Origin: Cyclobacteriaceae bacterium
GTDB taxonomy: Bacteria; Bacteroidota; Bacteroidia; Cytophagales; Cyclobacteriaceae
DNA length: 64,000 nucleotides
Direction: 5' to 3'
Assembly (NCBI GenBank): GCA_019638255.1
Contig: JAHBUD010000001.1
Location: forward strand, 2,666,001-2,730,000
Below the pieces are notes generated by a model. The model worked only from the letters and a program-made list of their open reading frames with translations. It was not told the DNA's origin and ran no database searches. Made by a program: the position numbers and the translations under genes. This document shows, one piece after another, positions 21,593-31,327 of this stretch. Positions within the stretch are counted from its first letter, which is position 1. Every line of letters starts with the position of its first letter.

Positions 21593-22465
21593 TCAGCCCA
21601 CTGGCCTTTTGTGCTTCCACCGTCTGTGCGACCAAAGCCAGGGTACAGGATCAGAAGTAATTTCCTGCTCTAGTCTTCGTATAAAGGCTTCGGAAATTTC
21701 ACCCTCAGCGGTTTCTTTAGGATTATCGCTGAGTAACTCAGGGAAAATTTCGTAATAGCCCCTGCTGATACGCTTTACATTCATGTATACTACCGGATAG
21801 TTGAACTTCCTCGCAATCTTCTCAGGGCCGGTATGTACTGGTGTATCCTGATTCAGAAAATTAGTCCAGTAAGCATTTCGGATATCGGATGGCGTCTGGT
21901 CGGCTATAAAGGCTGTTGCCGATACTTCTTTGTTTCGCGCTACCATGTCGCGCAGAACCTTCTCTTCTGCAGTAATTCGGGTACCAAATCGTGTTCGTGT
22001 TGTCGTCATCATTTTATCAAAGTATGGATTTGAAAGTGGGCGATAAATCACCACCAATGGAAATCGTGTGTGAAGGGCAAAGCCAGGCCCAGCCCATTCC
22101 CAATTCCCATAATGCCCCATTACAATAATCATGCTTCTGTGATCTTCGTACATCCTCGTGAGCCAGGGTTGTTGATGCAAAACACAACGATCACGCGAAA
22201 TGTGCTCAGGCATTTTTAATGTTTTTAGCGTTTCAAGGATAAGATCGCACAAGTAGCGATAGTATTGTTGACAAAGCACAAAGATCTCTTTCTCACTCTT
22301 CTCCGGAAAGGAGTTTCTTAAATTGTTCATAACAACGCTCCTTCTATATCCTGACAACCAGAGTATGATAAAAAGGAGATCAGAGACAATATACAGTGTC
22401 CTGAAGGGAAGTAATGCAATCAGATAGATGAACGGATAGGTCAGATAGAAGAGAATAGCTTGCAT
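21593..22465 (-). CDS. lysophospholipid/lipid A acyltransferase (LpxL/HtrB family)
   Basis: The 290-aa protein has an N-terminal membrane anchor (F-Y-L-T-Y-P-F-I-Y-L-I-A-L-L-P) and the family motifs G-H-Y-G-N-W-E-W (catalytic H-x4-E/D type), Y-R-P-L-S-N-P-Y-F-D, A-D-Q-T-P, and T-G-P-E-K-I-A-R-K. LpxL/HtrB enzymes add secondary acyl chains to lipid A; Bacteroidota also use relatives for other lipids such as ornithine or sulfono-lipids, so the exact substrate is open. Same strand as, and just upstream of, the desaturase. Confidence 0.9.
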   Translation of the reverse strand: MQAILFYLTYPFIYLIALLPFRTLYIVSDLLFIILWLSGYRRSVVMNNLRNSFPEKSEKEIFVLCQQYYRYLCDLILETLKTLKMPEHISRDRCVLHQQPWLTRMYEDHRSMIIVMGHYGNWEWAGPGFALHTRFPLVVIYRPLSNPYFDKMMTTTRTRFGTRITAEEKVLRDMVARNKEVSATAFIADQTPSDIRNAYWTNFLNQDTPVHTGPEKIARKFNYPVVYMNVKRISRGYYEIFPELLSDNPKETAEGEISEAFIRRLEQEITSDPVPWLWSHRRWKHKRPVG

Positions 22466-22635
22466 GGGAAAACTAAAATAAGAAGTTTTGTTCAGTGAGA
22501 AAACCTTCTTACTATTTACTGCAGATTAGTGTGCAATCAACCAGTTTCCATTTGATGCAAAGCTTACTATGCGAAATGAATTTTCGGTCTGACAACTAGG
22601 GTTTTATCGCTAGATTTTGTAACAAATTCTTCCGG

Positions 22636-22827
22636 TCAGCAAACATGTTGCCCTTCCACGAGTTGGGCAAAGTTCATCGGATTTATTTCAGGAGGTTGGG
22701 CATTGGGATTAAAGTATGGCTCATGTTCTTCACACGAAATAGTAAGCCACAAAAAGAGTAAACTAAATACAATGATAAGCATCAGGATAAGCAGGTAACT
22801 AATGAATAGTATGAGCAAACAGCCCAA
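22636..22827 (-). CDS. possible small membrane or lipoprotein
   Basis: An open frame of 63 codons from a TTG, or 48 from an internal ATG at 22782. It has a very hydrophobic N-terminus and then L-T-I-S-C-E-E-H-E-P-Y-F-N-P-N, in which the cysteine could be lipidated, although the lipobox is imperfect (T at -3). The short polar tail ends in Cys. It lies alone between two larger genes of the same strand. It may be real or chance. Confidence 0.35.
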   Translation of the reverse strand: MGCLLILFISYLLILMLIIVFSLLFLWLTISCEEHEPYFNPNAQPPEINPMNFAQLVEGQHVC

Positions 22828-22868
22828 GCATGTAATGCCCAGTTATCAAAACTTAATGGAAAAGAATT

Positions 22869-23621
22869 TCAAAAGGTCAGACAATAAATCACCGCTAAGA
22901 CATATGAAATCCCATAGACTATTCCTGCAACGTGTAGGAAGAAACTACTTATCCGAAACCTGCCAATAACATATTGAAAAAATGGAAGCACCTGTATCGC
23001 GTGCAAGCCCAACGCATGGGATATCCGAAGATCTTTCAGATTCATTTTCCAATCTGTAAGCACCATGTGCTGTGCTGTTTCTGCTTCAGTTGAGGGCCAG
23101 CCATACCGGGTAAGCAGGTATCCGGAAAAGTTGCCCAGCAAGAACAGAAACATTCCCCATACAATTGCCGAGCGGTATTCAACTCCACCCTTTTCAAACA
23201 AACTGAATACAACAAACCAGATCGCGACCACAATGGCATTGAAACCAATAACACCGCCCATAATGGAGAAAACAGTTGCGTCAAATGGTGTGCTCACATT
23301 GAAATGGGAATCCACTCCCCTTACAGATTGCATGCTGATCAAAATGATTTCAATAAACATGCATGTAGCTATCAGCCTGTTTAGTACTCCAATCATTCGG
23401 GTATGCTTCTGAATAAAACCTGTAAACCATGCGTATGTCCAGGTGAATAAACTGATGGAGATAGCAAAACGAAATGGCTTTAACCAAACACTCTCCAATT
23501 GTACGTTGCGGGCATCCACGCCCATCAACAACAAGAAAACGATAGCAAGAACAAAATGAATAAGTCCGGTATAATAAAGTACCCGACTTTGGTTATGCAA
23601 CAATCGAATAAACTCCTTCAT
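22869..23621 (-). CDS. polytopic membrane protein of unknown function
   Basis: The 250-aa protein has about seven hydrophobic segments and no recognised catalytic motif. Features: V-W-L-K-P-F-R-F-A-I-S-I-S-L-F-T-W-T-Y-A-W after the first helix and A-L-G-L-H-A-I-Q-V-L-P-F near the C-terminus, a pattern I recall from conserved hypothetical membrane proteins. The ATG overlaps the stop of the DUF2141 gene (four bases), so the two are co-translated and may work together at the envelope. Confidence 0.75.
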   Translation of the reverse strand: MKEFIRLLHNQSRVLYYTGLIHFVLAIVFLLLMGVDARNVQLESVWLKPFRFAISISLFTWTYAWFTGFIQKHTRMIGVLNRLIATCMFIEIILISMQSVRGVDSHFNVSTPFDATVFSIMGGVIGFNAIVVAIWFVVFSLFEKGGVEYRSAIVWGMFLFLLGNFSGYLLTRYGWPSTEAETAQHMVLTDWKMNLKDLRISHALGLHAIQVLPFFQYVIGRFRISSFFLHVAGIVYGISYVLAVIYCLTF

Positions 23622-24031
23622 AACCGGACGATAATGGAAGTTGGCTTTGTAACAGAAAAAGATGCTTTGCCGAATGACGGTGGCCCGAATAGTGTTGATG
23701 GGTTGTTTGAAAACCCATACGGCTCAGATGGCAAGCCCATCCAGTTTCTGTCCAGCTTACCATTACTGTTCATATCCTGGTAAACCACTACAGCATAAGT
23801 GCCATTTTCTACTAGCTGAAAAGTAGTTTGAACCGAAGATTCACCGGTAGCACTGACATCAATGCATTGCCGCGCATGGTTTAAGAAGTCCTTCTCATTA
23901 TCGAAGAGACAGACCCGAACACGTCCCTGATTGGGTTGAACTTTTAGTACGGATACTTTAAGGGCTGTTTCCTGCGCCTGCAGCACCACAAATGAAAGAC
24001 TTGCGGCAACCAGCAATATTGATCTTGTCAT
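23618..24031 (-). CDS. DUF2141-family exported protein
   Basis: A 137-aa protein with a signal peptide (cleavage after A-Q) and a compact beta-sandwich typical of DUF2141: G-R-V-R-V-C-L-F, then G-T-Y-A-V-V-V-Y-Q-D-M-N-S-N-G-K-L-D-x-N-x-x-G-x-P-x-E-P-Y-G-F-S-N. The D-M-N-S-N-G-K-L-D loop looks like a calcium site. Function in the family is unknown; it is periplasmic or secreted. It leads the two-gene unit with the membrane protein. Confidence 0.9.
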   Translation of the reverse strand: MTRSILLVAASLSFVVLQAQETALKVSVLKVQPNQGRVRVCLFDNEKDFLNHARQCIDVSATGESSVQTTFQLVENGTYAVVVYQDMNSNGKLDRNWMGLPSEPYGFSNNPSTLFGPPSFGKASFSVTKPTSIIVRL

Positions 24032-24103
24032 AGCTCAAACAGATTTTTTGGAATCCATGAGCCAAAAGTATTTGCAATTGAAAGGCTGAACGCCCGTAGA
24101 AAT

Positions 24104-25234
24104 TTAACCGGACTTCTTTTCCAGGTTCTTCTTGTATGCTGAAGGTGTTTGGCCGGTTTGCTTCTTGAAAAATGAGTTGAAAGTAGATTTTGATCGAAAT
24201 CCGCATTCGAAGGCCAACCCAAGCAATGAAAGGTGGGCATATTGTTTATCTGGTAGCCGCTTCAAAAACTCCTTTACCCGATATTCATTTACAAAGTCAT
24301 AAAAGTTTTTACCCAAACAACTATTGATGACATAGGACAGTTTACCGGCAGGAGTTTTCATGATTTCAGCCAGCCTGATTAGAGAAAGATCAGGATCAAG
24401 GTAGTGCCGACCTCGTTCGAGTGATTCTTGTAATGCCTGCGCAAGCTCATCCGCATCTTCATTATTTGTAACAAGTGTGGTTGAAAGGTTCAGCTCGATT
24501 GGTGCCAAATTCCGGAACGCATCTGTTTTGCGTATACCCCAAAAGCTTACATAAACGATATAGAACGTGATAAACACGCTCACCACCTGGAATGTAAACC
24601 GGGAATCGAATTGCCGGTTAGTAACCGATAATTCTACGGCAAGGTAAGTAGCAATAAAGAAGATTATCGCGGCAATAATCCAATATTGCAGCCAGTTAAG
24701 CACGTTTCGGATTTCACTGGAATGGGTTTGGCTAAGATGCGCTTTGTGTTTGCGTATTGCCAGAAAGGCAGCAACGGTATAGGCACCTGCAACAAATGCG
24801 AGAAAAAGCCCATAGTATGTGAACGGAAGCAGGTTTTCCTTAAATCCAATAAGACCATACCGAAAGACAACTTTATCGGGATGATTACTTACCAGTATGG
24901 AGAAGCCAATCATAAAAAGCGCGAACGGCAATACATGAACTAGTTCACCGAGTCCAAATTTTGATGAAAAGGCATATTTCGCGAACAAAAAAAGTAAGGG
25001 CGAATGCAATAGAACAGTTGAAATGCCAAACAAATGCCAATTTGCAGGCAGTGTAACGGTGCCAGCAAATTCAATTCCGGTTAGCAGAAAATAAGTTTGG
25101 TTTAGCGCAAGTGCCAGGATCCATGAAATCAATAATCCATCAGCAAGTCGAATATTACCTCGTGTGGCAATTAGACTACAGGTAAACAGCGCTATGGCAA
25201 TTCCGGCAATGGAGATTAAAGGGGTTAAAGACAT
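24104..25234 (-). CDS. membrane-bound AraC-family transcriptional regulator (7TM-AraC)
   Basis: The N-terminal ~230 residues contain seven or so transmembrane helices. After a linker, residues ~275-376 form the AraC/XylS double HTH: L-S-L-I-R-L-A-E-I-M-K-T-P-A-G-K-L-S-Y-V-I-N, then L-G-L-A-F-E-C-G-F-R-S-K-S-T-F-N-S-F-F-K-K-Q-T-G, with the closing P-S-A-Y-K-K. This architecture is common in Bacteroidota and couples a membrane sensor to DNA binding. Targets could include the DUF2141-membrane protein pair 73 bp downstream; that is only by proximity. Confidence 0.92.
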   Translation of the reverse strand: MSLTPLISIAGIAIALFTCSLIATRGNIRLADGLLISWILALALNQTYFLLTGIEFAGTVTLPANWHLFGISTVLLHSPLLFLFAKYAFSSKFGLGELVHVLPFALFMIGFSILVSNHPDKVVFRYGLIGFKENLLPFTYYGLFLAFVAGAYTVAAFLAIRKHKAHLSQTHSSEIRNVLNWLQYWIIAAIIFFIATYLAVELSVTNRQFDSRFTFQVVSVFITFYIVYVSFWGIRKTDAFRNLAPIELNLSTTLVTNNEDADELAQALQESLERGRHYLDPDLSLIRLAEIMKTPAGKLSYVINSCLGKNFYDFVNEYRVKEFLKRLPDKQYAHLSLLGLAFECGFRSKSTFNSFFKKQTGQTPSAYKKNLEKKSG

Positions 25235-25405
25235 CTAAGAAAATGCAGGTTATTCGTACTAAAAATATCTAAAAAACCTATCGCTTTAACAGATAGATGG
25301 CTGGCGTTGCTGAAGGAGAAGTTTAAGCGGTGAAGTCAAATACTTAGCGTAATCTGACACTGCCAAATTAAGTGTGTAAATGTCTTAATCGTTGTTCATA
25401 AGCAA

Positions 25406-25588
25406 CTACGATTTTAACCCCGCATCTTTCAAAATTGAGTTCAATGTACCGGTTGGGATGTCTTTGCTATGAATAGGTACAACGATGATTTTATGTCCTG
25501 CTTTACGGTATATAGCGTGACTTCCAGATTGGCGCACAAAGACAAAGCCTGACTTTTCTAAAAGTTTGATAAGCTCTTTAGGCTTCAT
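25406..25588 (-). CDS. hicA: HicA-type mRNA interferase toxin
   Basis: The 60-aa protein M-K-P-K-E-L-I-K-L-L-E-K-S-G-F follows the HicA pattern, with the catalytic histidine in R-Q-S-G-S-H-A-I-Y-R-K and the closing S-I-L-K-D-A-G-L. The double-stranded-RNA-binding-like HicA fold cleaves mRNA. The ATG at 25588 lies within the 3' end of the antitoxin gene (11-bp overlap), the usual translational coupling, although here antitoxin precedes toxin. The frame extends upstream, but that part repeats the hicB region out of frame. Confidence 0.9.
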   Translation of the reverse strand: MKPKELIKLLEKSGFVFVRQSGSHAIYRKAGHKIIVVPIHSKDIPTGTLNSILKDAGLKS

Positions 25589-25784
25589 CCAGTGTTTGGG
25601 CTGTTTGGCGGGCAATCTCTTCCTCCATAATAGCATCAAGGTAGAGCTGCACGGCATCTTTCAGGTTTTCTAATGCTTCATTCACTGATTTACCATGGGT
25701 ATGACAGCCCGGAAGTTCAGGGCACCAGGCGTGAAATTCTGCCCCGTCCTTTTCTACTTTAAAGGTGAATGGAAGATTACTCAT
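25578..25784 (-). CDS. hicB: HicB-type antitoxin
   Basis: The 68-aa protein has the HicB partial RNase H-like fold: F-T-F-K-V-E-K-D-G-A-E-F-H-A-W-C-P-E-L-P-G-C-H-T-H-G, then E-A-L-E-N-L-K-D-A-V-Q-L-Y-L. It lacks the extra C-terminal HTH/AHH domain of longer HicB proteins. It would bind and inhibit HicA. The ATG at 25784 is preferred over a TTG four codons upstream. Confidence 0.9.
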   Translation of the reverse strand: MSNLPFTFKVEKDGAEFHAWCPELPGCHTHGKSVNEALENLKDAVQLYLDAIMEEEIARQTAQTLDEA

Positions 25785-25824
25785 AACAGGATTCAATTTA
25801 CAACTATAAATTCAAATTAACCCT

Positions 25825-28686
25825 TCAAAGTTCCAGCTCAATAGTCTCCCCCACACCAAATGCCTGGCCCCCTTGCGAATCATCAGGCTTGTCGCTTTTC
25901 TTTTTGGTTACCTTTTTCTGTTCACTTTTTTCGCTTTGGTTTTGGCTACTTTTTTCGCTGGGCTTTGGCGCTTCGAAGAGGCTTGCCTGCTCGACTTTTT
26001 GCTTTGCTTTTTTGCTGCTTGGGTTGTCTTCCTGGCTTTGCTTTTTGGGCTCTTCGAAGAGGCTGACTTGTTCGTTGGGCTCGCCTTCTTTTTTTTTTGG
26101 CGACTCGCCACCCTTTCCGGTTTCGGTCGCCTCTGTGTCGTCAGCTTCGTCTGGTATTTGATCTTCCGGTTCATCCGGCAAATGCACCTTGGTTATCTTA
26201 AACTGGCTGAGTCGGTTGCCCAGGGCTTTCCACCCTTTCACATCCACCACATCCTCCAGGTTAACTACCTCAGTAACCTTCTTTTTGTCCTTTCCTTTAC
26301 TTAACTCAAGTTCAATTTCAGGCGTATCGCTTGTAGTTACCAATATCAGGCGCGAACCAATCGTTTCTGAGATAAACCCAAATTCCTTGTCGACTGTGCT
26401 GGTTTCAACCACAAAACGCTTCACCATATGCTGCTTCGACTCCCCATCGATATACACGGCAGAGATCACTCTCTTCGGGTTGAACTTCTCCACGGCCAGC
26501 GTCTTTTCCGGATCGAAACGGGTGGTTATGTCGTACCCGGTAATGCGATACGAACCGTTGCGCAGGAAGGTGATAATCTGATCTTCCCCTGCAAACTTGC
26601 CGAGGTATTTACCGCGTTCATCTTTATTCAACCTACCAGCATCGGCATCATACCACAAATTCAGTTTGCCTAAGGTTGAGGTACCTGCTTGCAGGAAGTC
26701 GACTTTGCGGATGGGATACTTGGTAAGGATGTTACCACGTGCACCACGACCTTTCACTTCCAGATCGGCAAAATCAAATTCAAATATTTTTTTTCGTGCT
26801 GTACTCGACTGCGATAATTTCACTTCAACGATCTCCGCTTCACCGTTCGGATTTCCTGTTACGTAATGAATCTTCGAGTTCGGATGACCTTGTGTTAAAT
26901 CATATTCCTTATCGCGGATAACGCCTGGCATGGTGAACCGTTTTACAAAACCTTTTCCGGATTTGCCATCGGAGTAAATCAGGTTATACACCATGCGGTC
27001 ATCGCCCTTCTTCCACACGCCCACATACAGAATGTCTTTACCCATAAAGACTTTCTCAGAAATGCGGCTTACCAGGGCTTTACCGTCTTTGCGAATGGCG
27101 ATGATGTCATCCAGTTCAGAGCAATCGCACACAAACTCATCACGCTTCAAGCCATAGCCCACAAAACCATCAGTACGGTTTACATAAAGCTTTTGATTGA
27201 TCGCGATTACTTCCGTTGCCGTTACCGACTGGAAGCTCTTGATTTCTGTTTTACGCTCGCGACCTTTACCATATTTGTCCAGCAGATTCTGGTAGTATGA
27301 AATGGCATAATCCGTGAGGTGCTTCAGGTGGTGCTCGATTTCCTTTAGCTGCTTTTCGAGGTCTTTTAACAGTTCATCTGCCTTAAATGAATCATACCTG
27401 GAAATGCGCTTGATCTTGATTTCCGTAAGGCGAACGATATCATCCGTGGTGATTTCCCTGTAAAACTTCTTTTTATGGGGTTTCAGACCTTTATCGATAG
27501 TAGAGATCACTTCCTCCCAGCTTTCGCACTCTTCAATATCGCGGTAAATGCGGTTTTCAATGAAGATCTTTTCCAGGGATGAAAACAGGATTTTCTCCTT
27601 CAATTCGGCCTTTCTGATCTCTAATTCCTGTTTCAGCAGCTTTACAGTTTGCTGGGTGTTGTATTTCAGGATGTCATTAACCGTCATGAACTGCGGCTTG
27701 TCTTCCACAATCACGCACGCATTGGGTGAAATGCTGATTTCGCAGTCTGTAAAGGCGTACAGAGCATCCATAGCCACTTCTGGCGACTGCCCAGGCTGGA
27801 GGTTAATCTGGATTTCGACATCCTTGGCCGTATTGTCCACTACCTGCTTCACTTTAATCTGCCCCTTCTCACTGGCTTTTACGATGGATTCCATCAAAGA
27901 AGAAGTAGTGGTGGCGAATGGTATCTCCTTGATTACAAGTGTCTTTTTGTCGGCTATTTCAATTTTTGCACGCACCTTGATTTTACCACCCCGCAATCCC
28001 TGGTTGTATTCGGAAAAATCAGCAATCCCGCCTGTAGGGAAATCCGGATAGATCTTGGGATTCTTGCCTTTCAGCACATCAATGGATGCCTTAATCAGCT
28101 CACAGAAGTTATGGGGAAGGATTTTGGTAGAAAGCCCCACCGCGATGCCTTCAACACCCTGCGCCAATAACAACGGAAACTTAACCGGAAGCGTAACCGG
28201 CTCCTTTTTACGACCATCATATGAAAGCTGCCATTCGGTTGTCTGGGCATTATACACCACATCCAACGCGAATTTGGAAAGACGGGCTTCAATATAGCGG
28301 GGTGCAGCAGCGCTATCGCCTGTGCGCACATCGCCCCAGTTACCTTGGGTTTCAATCAAAATGTCTTTCTGGCCAATATTTACGATAGCCTCTCCGATGG
28401 CTGCATCCCCATGCGGGTGATATTGCATGGTATTCCCGATAACGTTGGCCACTTTGTTGAAACGGCCATCATCCATCTCTTTCAACGAGTGCATGATCCT
28501 GCGCTGAACGGGCTTGAAGCCGTCTTCTATGCGCGGAACGGCCCGCTCAAGAATCACATACGAGGCATAATCGAGGAACCAATCCTGGTAAAGGCCATCA
28601 ACACCAATGGAAATGATTCCATCCTTGTCCTTTTTACCTTTCGATTTTACTTCAGGTGCTTTTACAACTTTCTTTTTCTTGCTCAT
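25825..28686 (-). CDS. parC: DNA topoisomerase IV subunit A
   Basis: The 953-aa protein has the type IIA topoisomerase A-subunit core: G-L-Y-Q-D-W-F-L-D-Y-A-S-Y-V-I-L-E-R-A-V-P near the start and the catalytic Tyr131 in A-A-P-R-Y-I-E-A-R. After the breakage-reunion domain come the C-terminal beta-pinwheel blades (to ~830). A long low-complexity tail follows, Lys/Glu/Gln-rich with repeated S-L-F-E-E/A-P-K motifs. Lying 107 bp after parE, it forms the topoisomerase IV operon; the complex decatenates daughter chromosomes. The S-L-F-x-x-P repeats are reminiscent of the S-L-F-D-N-P end of the histone-like protein at 44606. Confidence 0.93.
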   Translation of the reverse strand: MSKKKKVVKAPEVKSKGKKDKDGIISIGVDGLYQDWFLDYASYVILERAVPRIEDGFKPVQRRIMHSLKEMDDGRFNKVANVIGNTMQYHPHGDAAIGEAIVNIGQKDILIETQGNWGDVRTGDSAAAPRYIEARLSKFALDVVYNAQTTEWQLSYDGRKKEPVTLPVKFPLLLAQGVEGIAVGLSTKILPHNFCELIKASIDVLKGKNPKIYPDFPTGGIADFSEYNQGLRGGKIKVRAKIEIADKKTLVIKEIPFATTTSSLMESIVKASEKGQIKVKQVVDNTAKDVEIQINLQPGQSPEVAMDALYAFTDCEISISPNACVIVEDKPQFMTVNDILKYNTQQTVKLLKQELEIRKAELKEKILFSSLEKIFIENRIYRDIEECESWEEVISTIDKGLKPHKKKFYREITTDDIVRLTEIKIKRISRYDSFKADELLKDLEKQLKEIEHHLKHLTDYAISYYQNLLDKYGKGRERKTEIKSFQSVTATEVIAINQKLYVNRTDGFVGYGLKRDEFVCDCSELDDIIAIRKDGKALVSRISEKVFMGKDILYVGVWKKGDDRMVYNLIYSDGKSGKGFVKRFTMPGVIRDKEYDLTQGHPNSKIHYVTGNPNGEAEIVEVKLSQSSTARKKIFEFDFADLEVKGRGARGNILTKYPIRKVDFLQAGTSTLGKLNLWYDADAGRLNKDERGKYLGKFAGEDQIITFLRNGSYRITGYDITTRFDPEKTLAVEKFNPKRVISAVYIDGESKQHMVKRFVVETSTVDKEFGFISETIGSRLILVTTSDTPEIELELSKGKDKKKVTEVVNLEDVVDVKGWKALGNRLSQFKITKVHLPDEPEDQIPDEADDTEATETGKGGESPKKKEGEPNEQVSLFEEPKKQSQEDNPSSKKAKQKVEQASLFEAPKPSEKSSQNQSEKSEQKKVTKKKSDKPDDSQGGQAFGVGETIELEL

Positions 28687-28728
28687 CTTCTAATGACAGT
28701 GCTTAAGCTTTTTCTTCTTTGCGGCTTA

Positions 28729-28798
28729 CTTTGCGTCCTGGCGTCTCTGCGGTTAGATAGTTTTGGGAATTTTACCGCAAAGTCGCGGAGGCGCTAAG
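28729..28798. repeat. GC-rich inverted repeat between parE and parC
   Basis: CTTTGCGTCCTGGCGTCTCT (from 28729, continuing GCGGTTA to 28755) and the segment 28773-28798 (ACCGCAAAGTCGCGGAGGCG, then CTAAG) are imperfect inverted copies. The parE stop codon lies inside the right arm. Elements of this CCGCAAAG-CGC-GAGGCGCTAAG type occur as dispersed repeats in Bacteroidota, from memory. It could form a hairpin that tunes parC expression. Confidence 0.6.
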
Positions 28799-30692
28799 CT
28801 GTTTCTTGTACTTCTTCCAGGTTCTCAACTTTATCCAGCTCAATCCTCAGGTTATCAATAATGAAATCCTGGCGGTCGGGTGTGTTTTTGCCCATGTAAA
28901 ATTCCAGCACATCGCGCAGGTGACTGTCTTTGTCCAGTTGCACAGGCTGTAGCCTGATGTTATCTCCGATAAACTTACCGAACTCATCGGGTGAAATTTC
29001 ACCTAACCCCTTGAAGCGCGTGATCTCAGGCTTGCTGCCTAATTTCTTAATAGCGTCCTGCTTCTCCTCCTCGCTGTAACAGTAAATGGTTTCTTTCTTG
29101 TTGCGCACACGGAACAGCGGAGTCTCCAAAATGAACACATGCCCGGCCTTTACCAGATCAGGGAAAAACTGCAGGAAGAAGGTCATAAGTAAAAGACGTA
29201 TGTGCATACCGTCTACATCGGCATCCGTAGCGATAATCACTTTGTTGTAACGAAGGCCCTCCAATCCATCTTCAATATTCAACGCATGTTGAAGCAGGTT
29301 AAACTCCTCATTCTCATACACCACTTTTTTGGTTAACCCAAAGCAGTTTAACGGCTTACCTCTCAGGGAGAAAACCGCTTGTGTTTCTACGTTTCTTGAT
29401 TTCGTAATCGAACCACTGGCCGAGTCACCCTCCGTAATAAAGATCATCGAGCCGAAGCCACGCTCATCCTTTTCATCAAAGTGAAAGCGGCAATCGCGAA
29501 GCTTTTTGTTGTGCAGGTTCGCCTTCTTGGCGCGTTCATTGGCCAGTTTTTTAATACCGGCAATCTCCTTACGCTCCCGCTCCGATTGCATGATGCGTTT
29601 TTGAAGGGCATCAGCCACCGAAGGATTTTTATGGAGATGTATCTCCAATTCTTTGGCTACAAAATCACCGACATAAGACCGTACCGTAGCCCCATCGGGT
29701 GCCATATTTACCGAACCCAGTTTCGTCTTAGTTTGCGATTCGAACACCGGCTCCTGCACGCGTACAGCAATGGCTGCAATTACACTGGCTCGGATGTCGG
29801 AAGCATCAAAGTCTTTCTTATAAAAGTCGCGTACACCCTTGATCATGCCTTCGCGGAATGCCGCCAAATGTGTTCCTCCTTGCGTTGTATTCTGTCCGTT
29901 AACAAACGAGTAATATTCTTCACCATACTGATTGCCGTGTGTGAGCGCAAACTCAATGTCATCGCCTTTAACATGGATAATCGGATAGCGTAATTCTTCA
30001 GGCTCTGTTTTCTGTCTAAGCAGATCAAGCAGCCCATCTTTTGAGTAGAACTTCTTTCCGTTGTAATTGATGGTTAATCCCGCATTCAAAAACGCATAGT
30101 TCCACATCAGGTCTTCCAGGTAATCCGGAATGAAGTGGTAGTTTTTGAACATGGTGTTATCCGGCTCAAACTCAACGAGTGTACCGTTACGTTCTTTGGT
30201 CTTGGCTACTTTAGGATCGCTGGTTAGAATACCTTTCTTGAATTCAGCCAGCTTGGTTTGTCCATCGCGAAAAGCTTGAACCTTGAAATAATTCGATAAA
30301 GCATTAACCGCCTTGGTACCTACCCCATTCAATCCCACCGATTTCTGAAAGGCCCCTGAATCATACTTGGCACCGGTGTTGATTTTAGACACTACATCTA
30401 CCACCTTACCCAACGGAATGCCCCGGCCATAATCGCGAACGGTAACGCCTTTTTCGGTTATGGTAATGTCGATAGTCTTTCCATACCCCATCATGTGCTC
30501 ATCGATACAGTTATCGACTACCTCCTTTACGAGTACATAAATCCCATCATCTTTCGCGGTTCCATCTCCCAGCTTACCAATGTACATACCCGGTCTTAGC
30601 CGGATGTGCTCCCGCCAGTCCAGCGATTTAATACTGGCTTCATTGTACTCAAACATGTTGGAAGCTTTTTCAGGTTTTGAAGCTTTAGCCAT
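28794..30692 (-). CDS. parE: DNA topoisomerase IV subunit B
   Basis: The 632-aa protein shows the GHKL ATPase ([30 protein letters not shown]) and the TOPRIM domain ([19 protein letters not shown]). The length fits ParE/GyrB without insertions; the parC neighbour and spacing make ParE the right call. It supplies ATP-driven strand passage. The stop codon is a TAG inside the inverted repeat 28729-28798. Confidence 0.93.
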   Translation of the reverse strand: MAKASKPEKASNMFEYNEASIKSLDWREHIRLRPGMYIGKLGDGTAKDDGIYVLVKEVVDNCIDEHMMGYGKTIDITITEKGVTVRDYGRGIPLGKVVDVVSKINTGAKYDSGAFQKSVGLNGVGTKAVNALSNYFKVQAFRDGQTKLAEFKKGILTSDPKVAKTKERNGTLVEFEPDNTMFKNYHFIPDYLEDLMWNYAFLNAGLTINYNGKKFYSKDGLLDLLRQKTEPEELRYPIIHVKGDDIEFALTHGNQYGEEYYSFVNGQNTTQGGTHLAAFREGMIKGVRDFYKKDFDASDIRASVIAAIAVRVQEPVFESQTKTKLGSVNMAPDGATVRSYVGDFVAKELEIHLHKNPSVADALQKRIMQSERERKEIAGIKKLANERAKKANLHNKKLRDCRFHFDEKDERGFGSMIFITEGDSASGSITKSRNVETQAVFSLRGKPLNCFGLTKKVVYENEEFNLLQHALNIEDGLEGLRYNKVIIATDADVDGMHIRLLLMTFFLQFFPDLVKAGHVFILETPLFRVRNKKETIYCYSEEEKQDAIKKLGSKPEITRFKGLGEISPDEFGKFIGDNIRLQPVQLDKDSHLRDVLEFYMGKNTPDRQDFIIDNLRIELDKVENLEEVQETA

Positions 30693-30861
30693 AAAAATTG
30701 AACAACAATCAGTTTAAAAAATGAGGTTACTCGCCAATAAAGCGATTTTTACTATCAATTCAACATTTCTGCAGAATCCGTGAGTTACAGAAATGAGTAA
30801 ATTCAATAATCATAAACTACTGATTTACAGATAATAGTTTGATTATAATCAAATTGAAAAT

Positions 30862-31290
30862 TCAGCTTGAAATTTTTCGAACCAACACCACTACCAGCCA
30901 ACTGGTGAGCCAAATGCCAACCAATCCAAGCACGATGTAAATCACAATACCGGCTTGGCTGAAATCGAATTTTTCAGTGCTGTTATAGAGTCCAATGAAG
31001 CTCATGCTGACAACAAGAAATACATTCAGGTTGATGATCAGCCCGGTAAACCATGAACGAAAACCTTCATCTGGGGTAAGAGGCTTTCCAAAGACATAGA
31101 TCATCAGGTTGATTACACCAATTATTCCGAGCCAGGAATAGAACAATATTTCTTTGTTCAGCACATATTGCGAAACCCCCTCTTCATGAATCACCACATT
31201 TTCCGGCAGCCCGGCATAAACCCACATTAAATTGGCCACCACCCCCAACAATGAAATGAACCAAACACCCCGAAAAACTTTTAATATCAT
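30862..31290 (-). CDS. small four-helix membrane protein, unknown
   Basis: A 142-aa protein with four hydrophobic segments and no motif I can name (V-V-A-N-L-M-W-V-Y-A-G-L-P after helix 1; L-V-V-V-L-V-R-K at the end). The ATG at 31290 is chosen over one 12 codons upstream because the extension would run nearly into the divergent sterol desaturase start. The 37-bp gap to that GTG must contain both promoters' start regions. Confidence 0.7.
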   Translation of the reverse strand: MILKVFRGVWFISLLGVVANLMWVYAGLPENVVIHEEGVSQYVLNKEILFYSWLGIIGVINLMIYVFGKPLTPDEGFRSWFTGLIINLNVFLVVSMSFIGLYNSTEKFDFSQAGIVIYIVLGLVGIWLTSWLVVVLVRKISS

Positions 31291-31327
31291 TAGTTTGTAA
31301 ATTGCAGGCGCAAATAAACAAATCACA

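Noticed and set aside
25873..26304. 143-codon plus-strand frame rich in Phe/Leu
   Set aside because: It is the antisense of the Lys/Glu-rich ParC tail, which gives artificial open frames in several phases.
29481..29993. 170-codon plus-strand frame opposite parE
   Set aside because: Antisense to conserved ParE sequence; no independent support.
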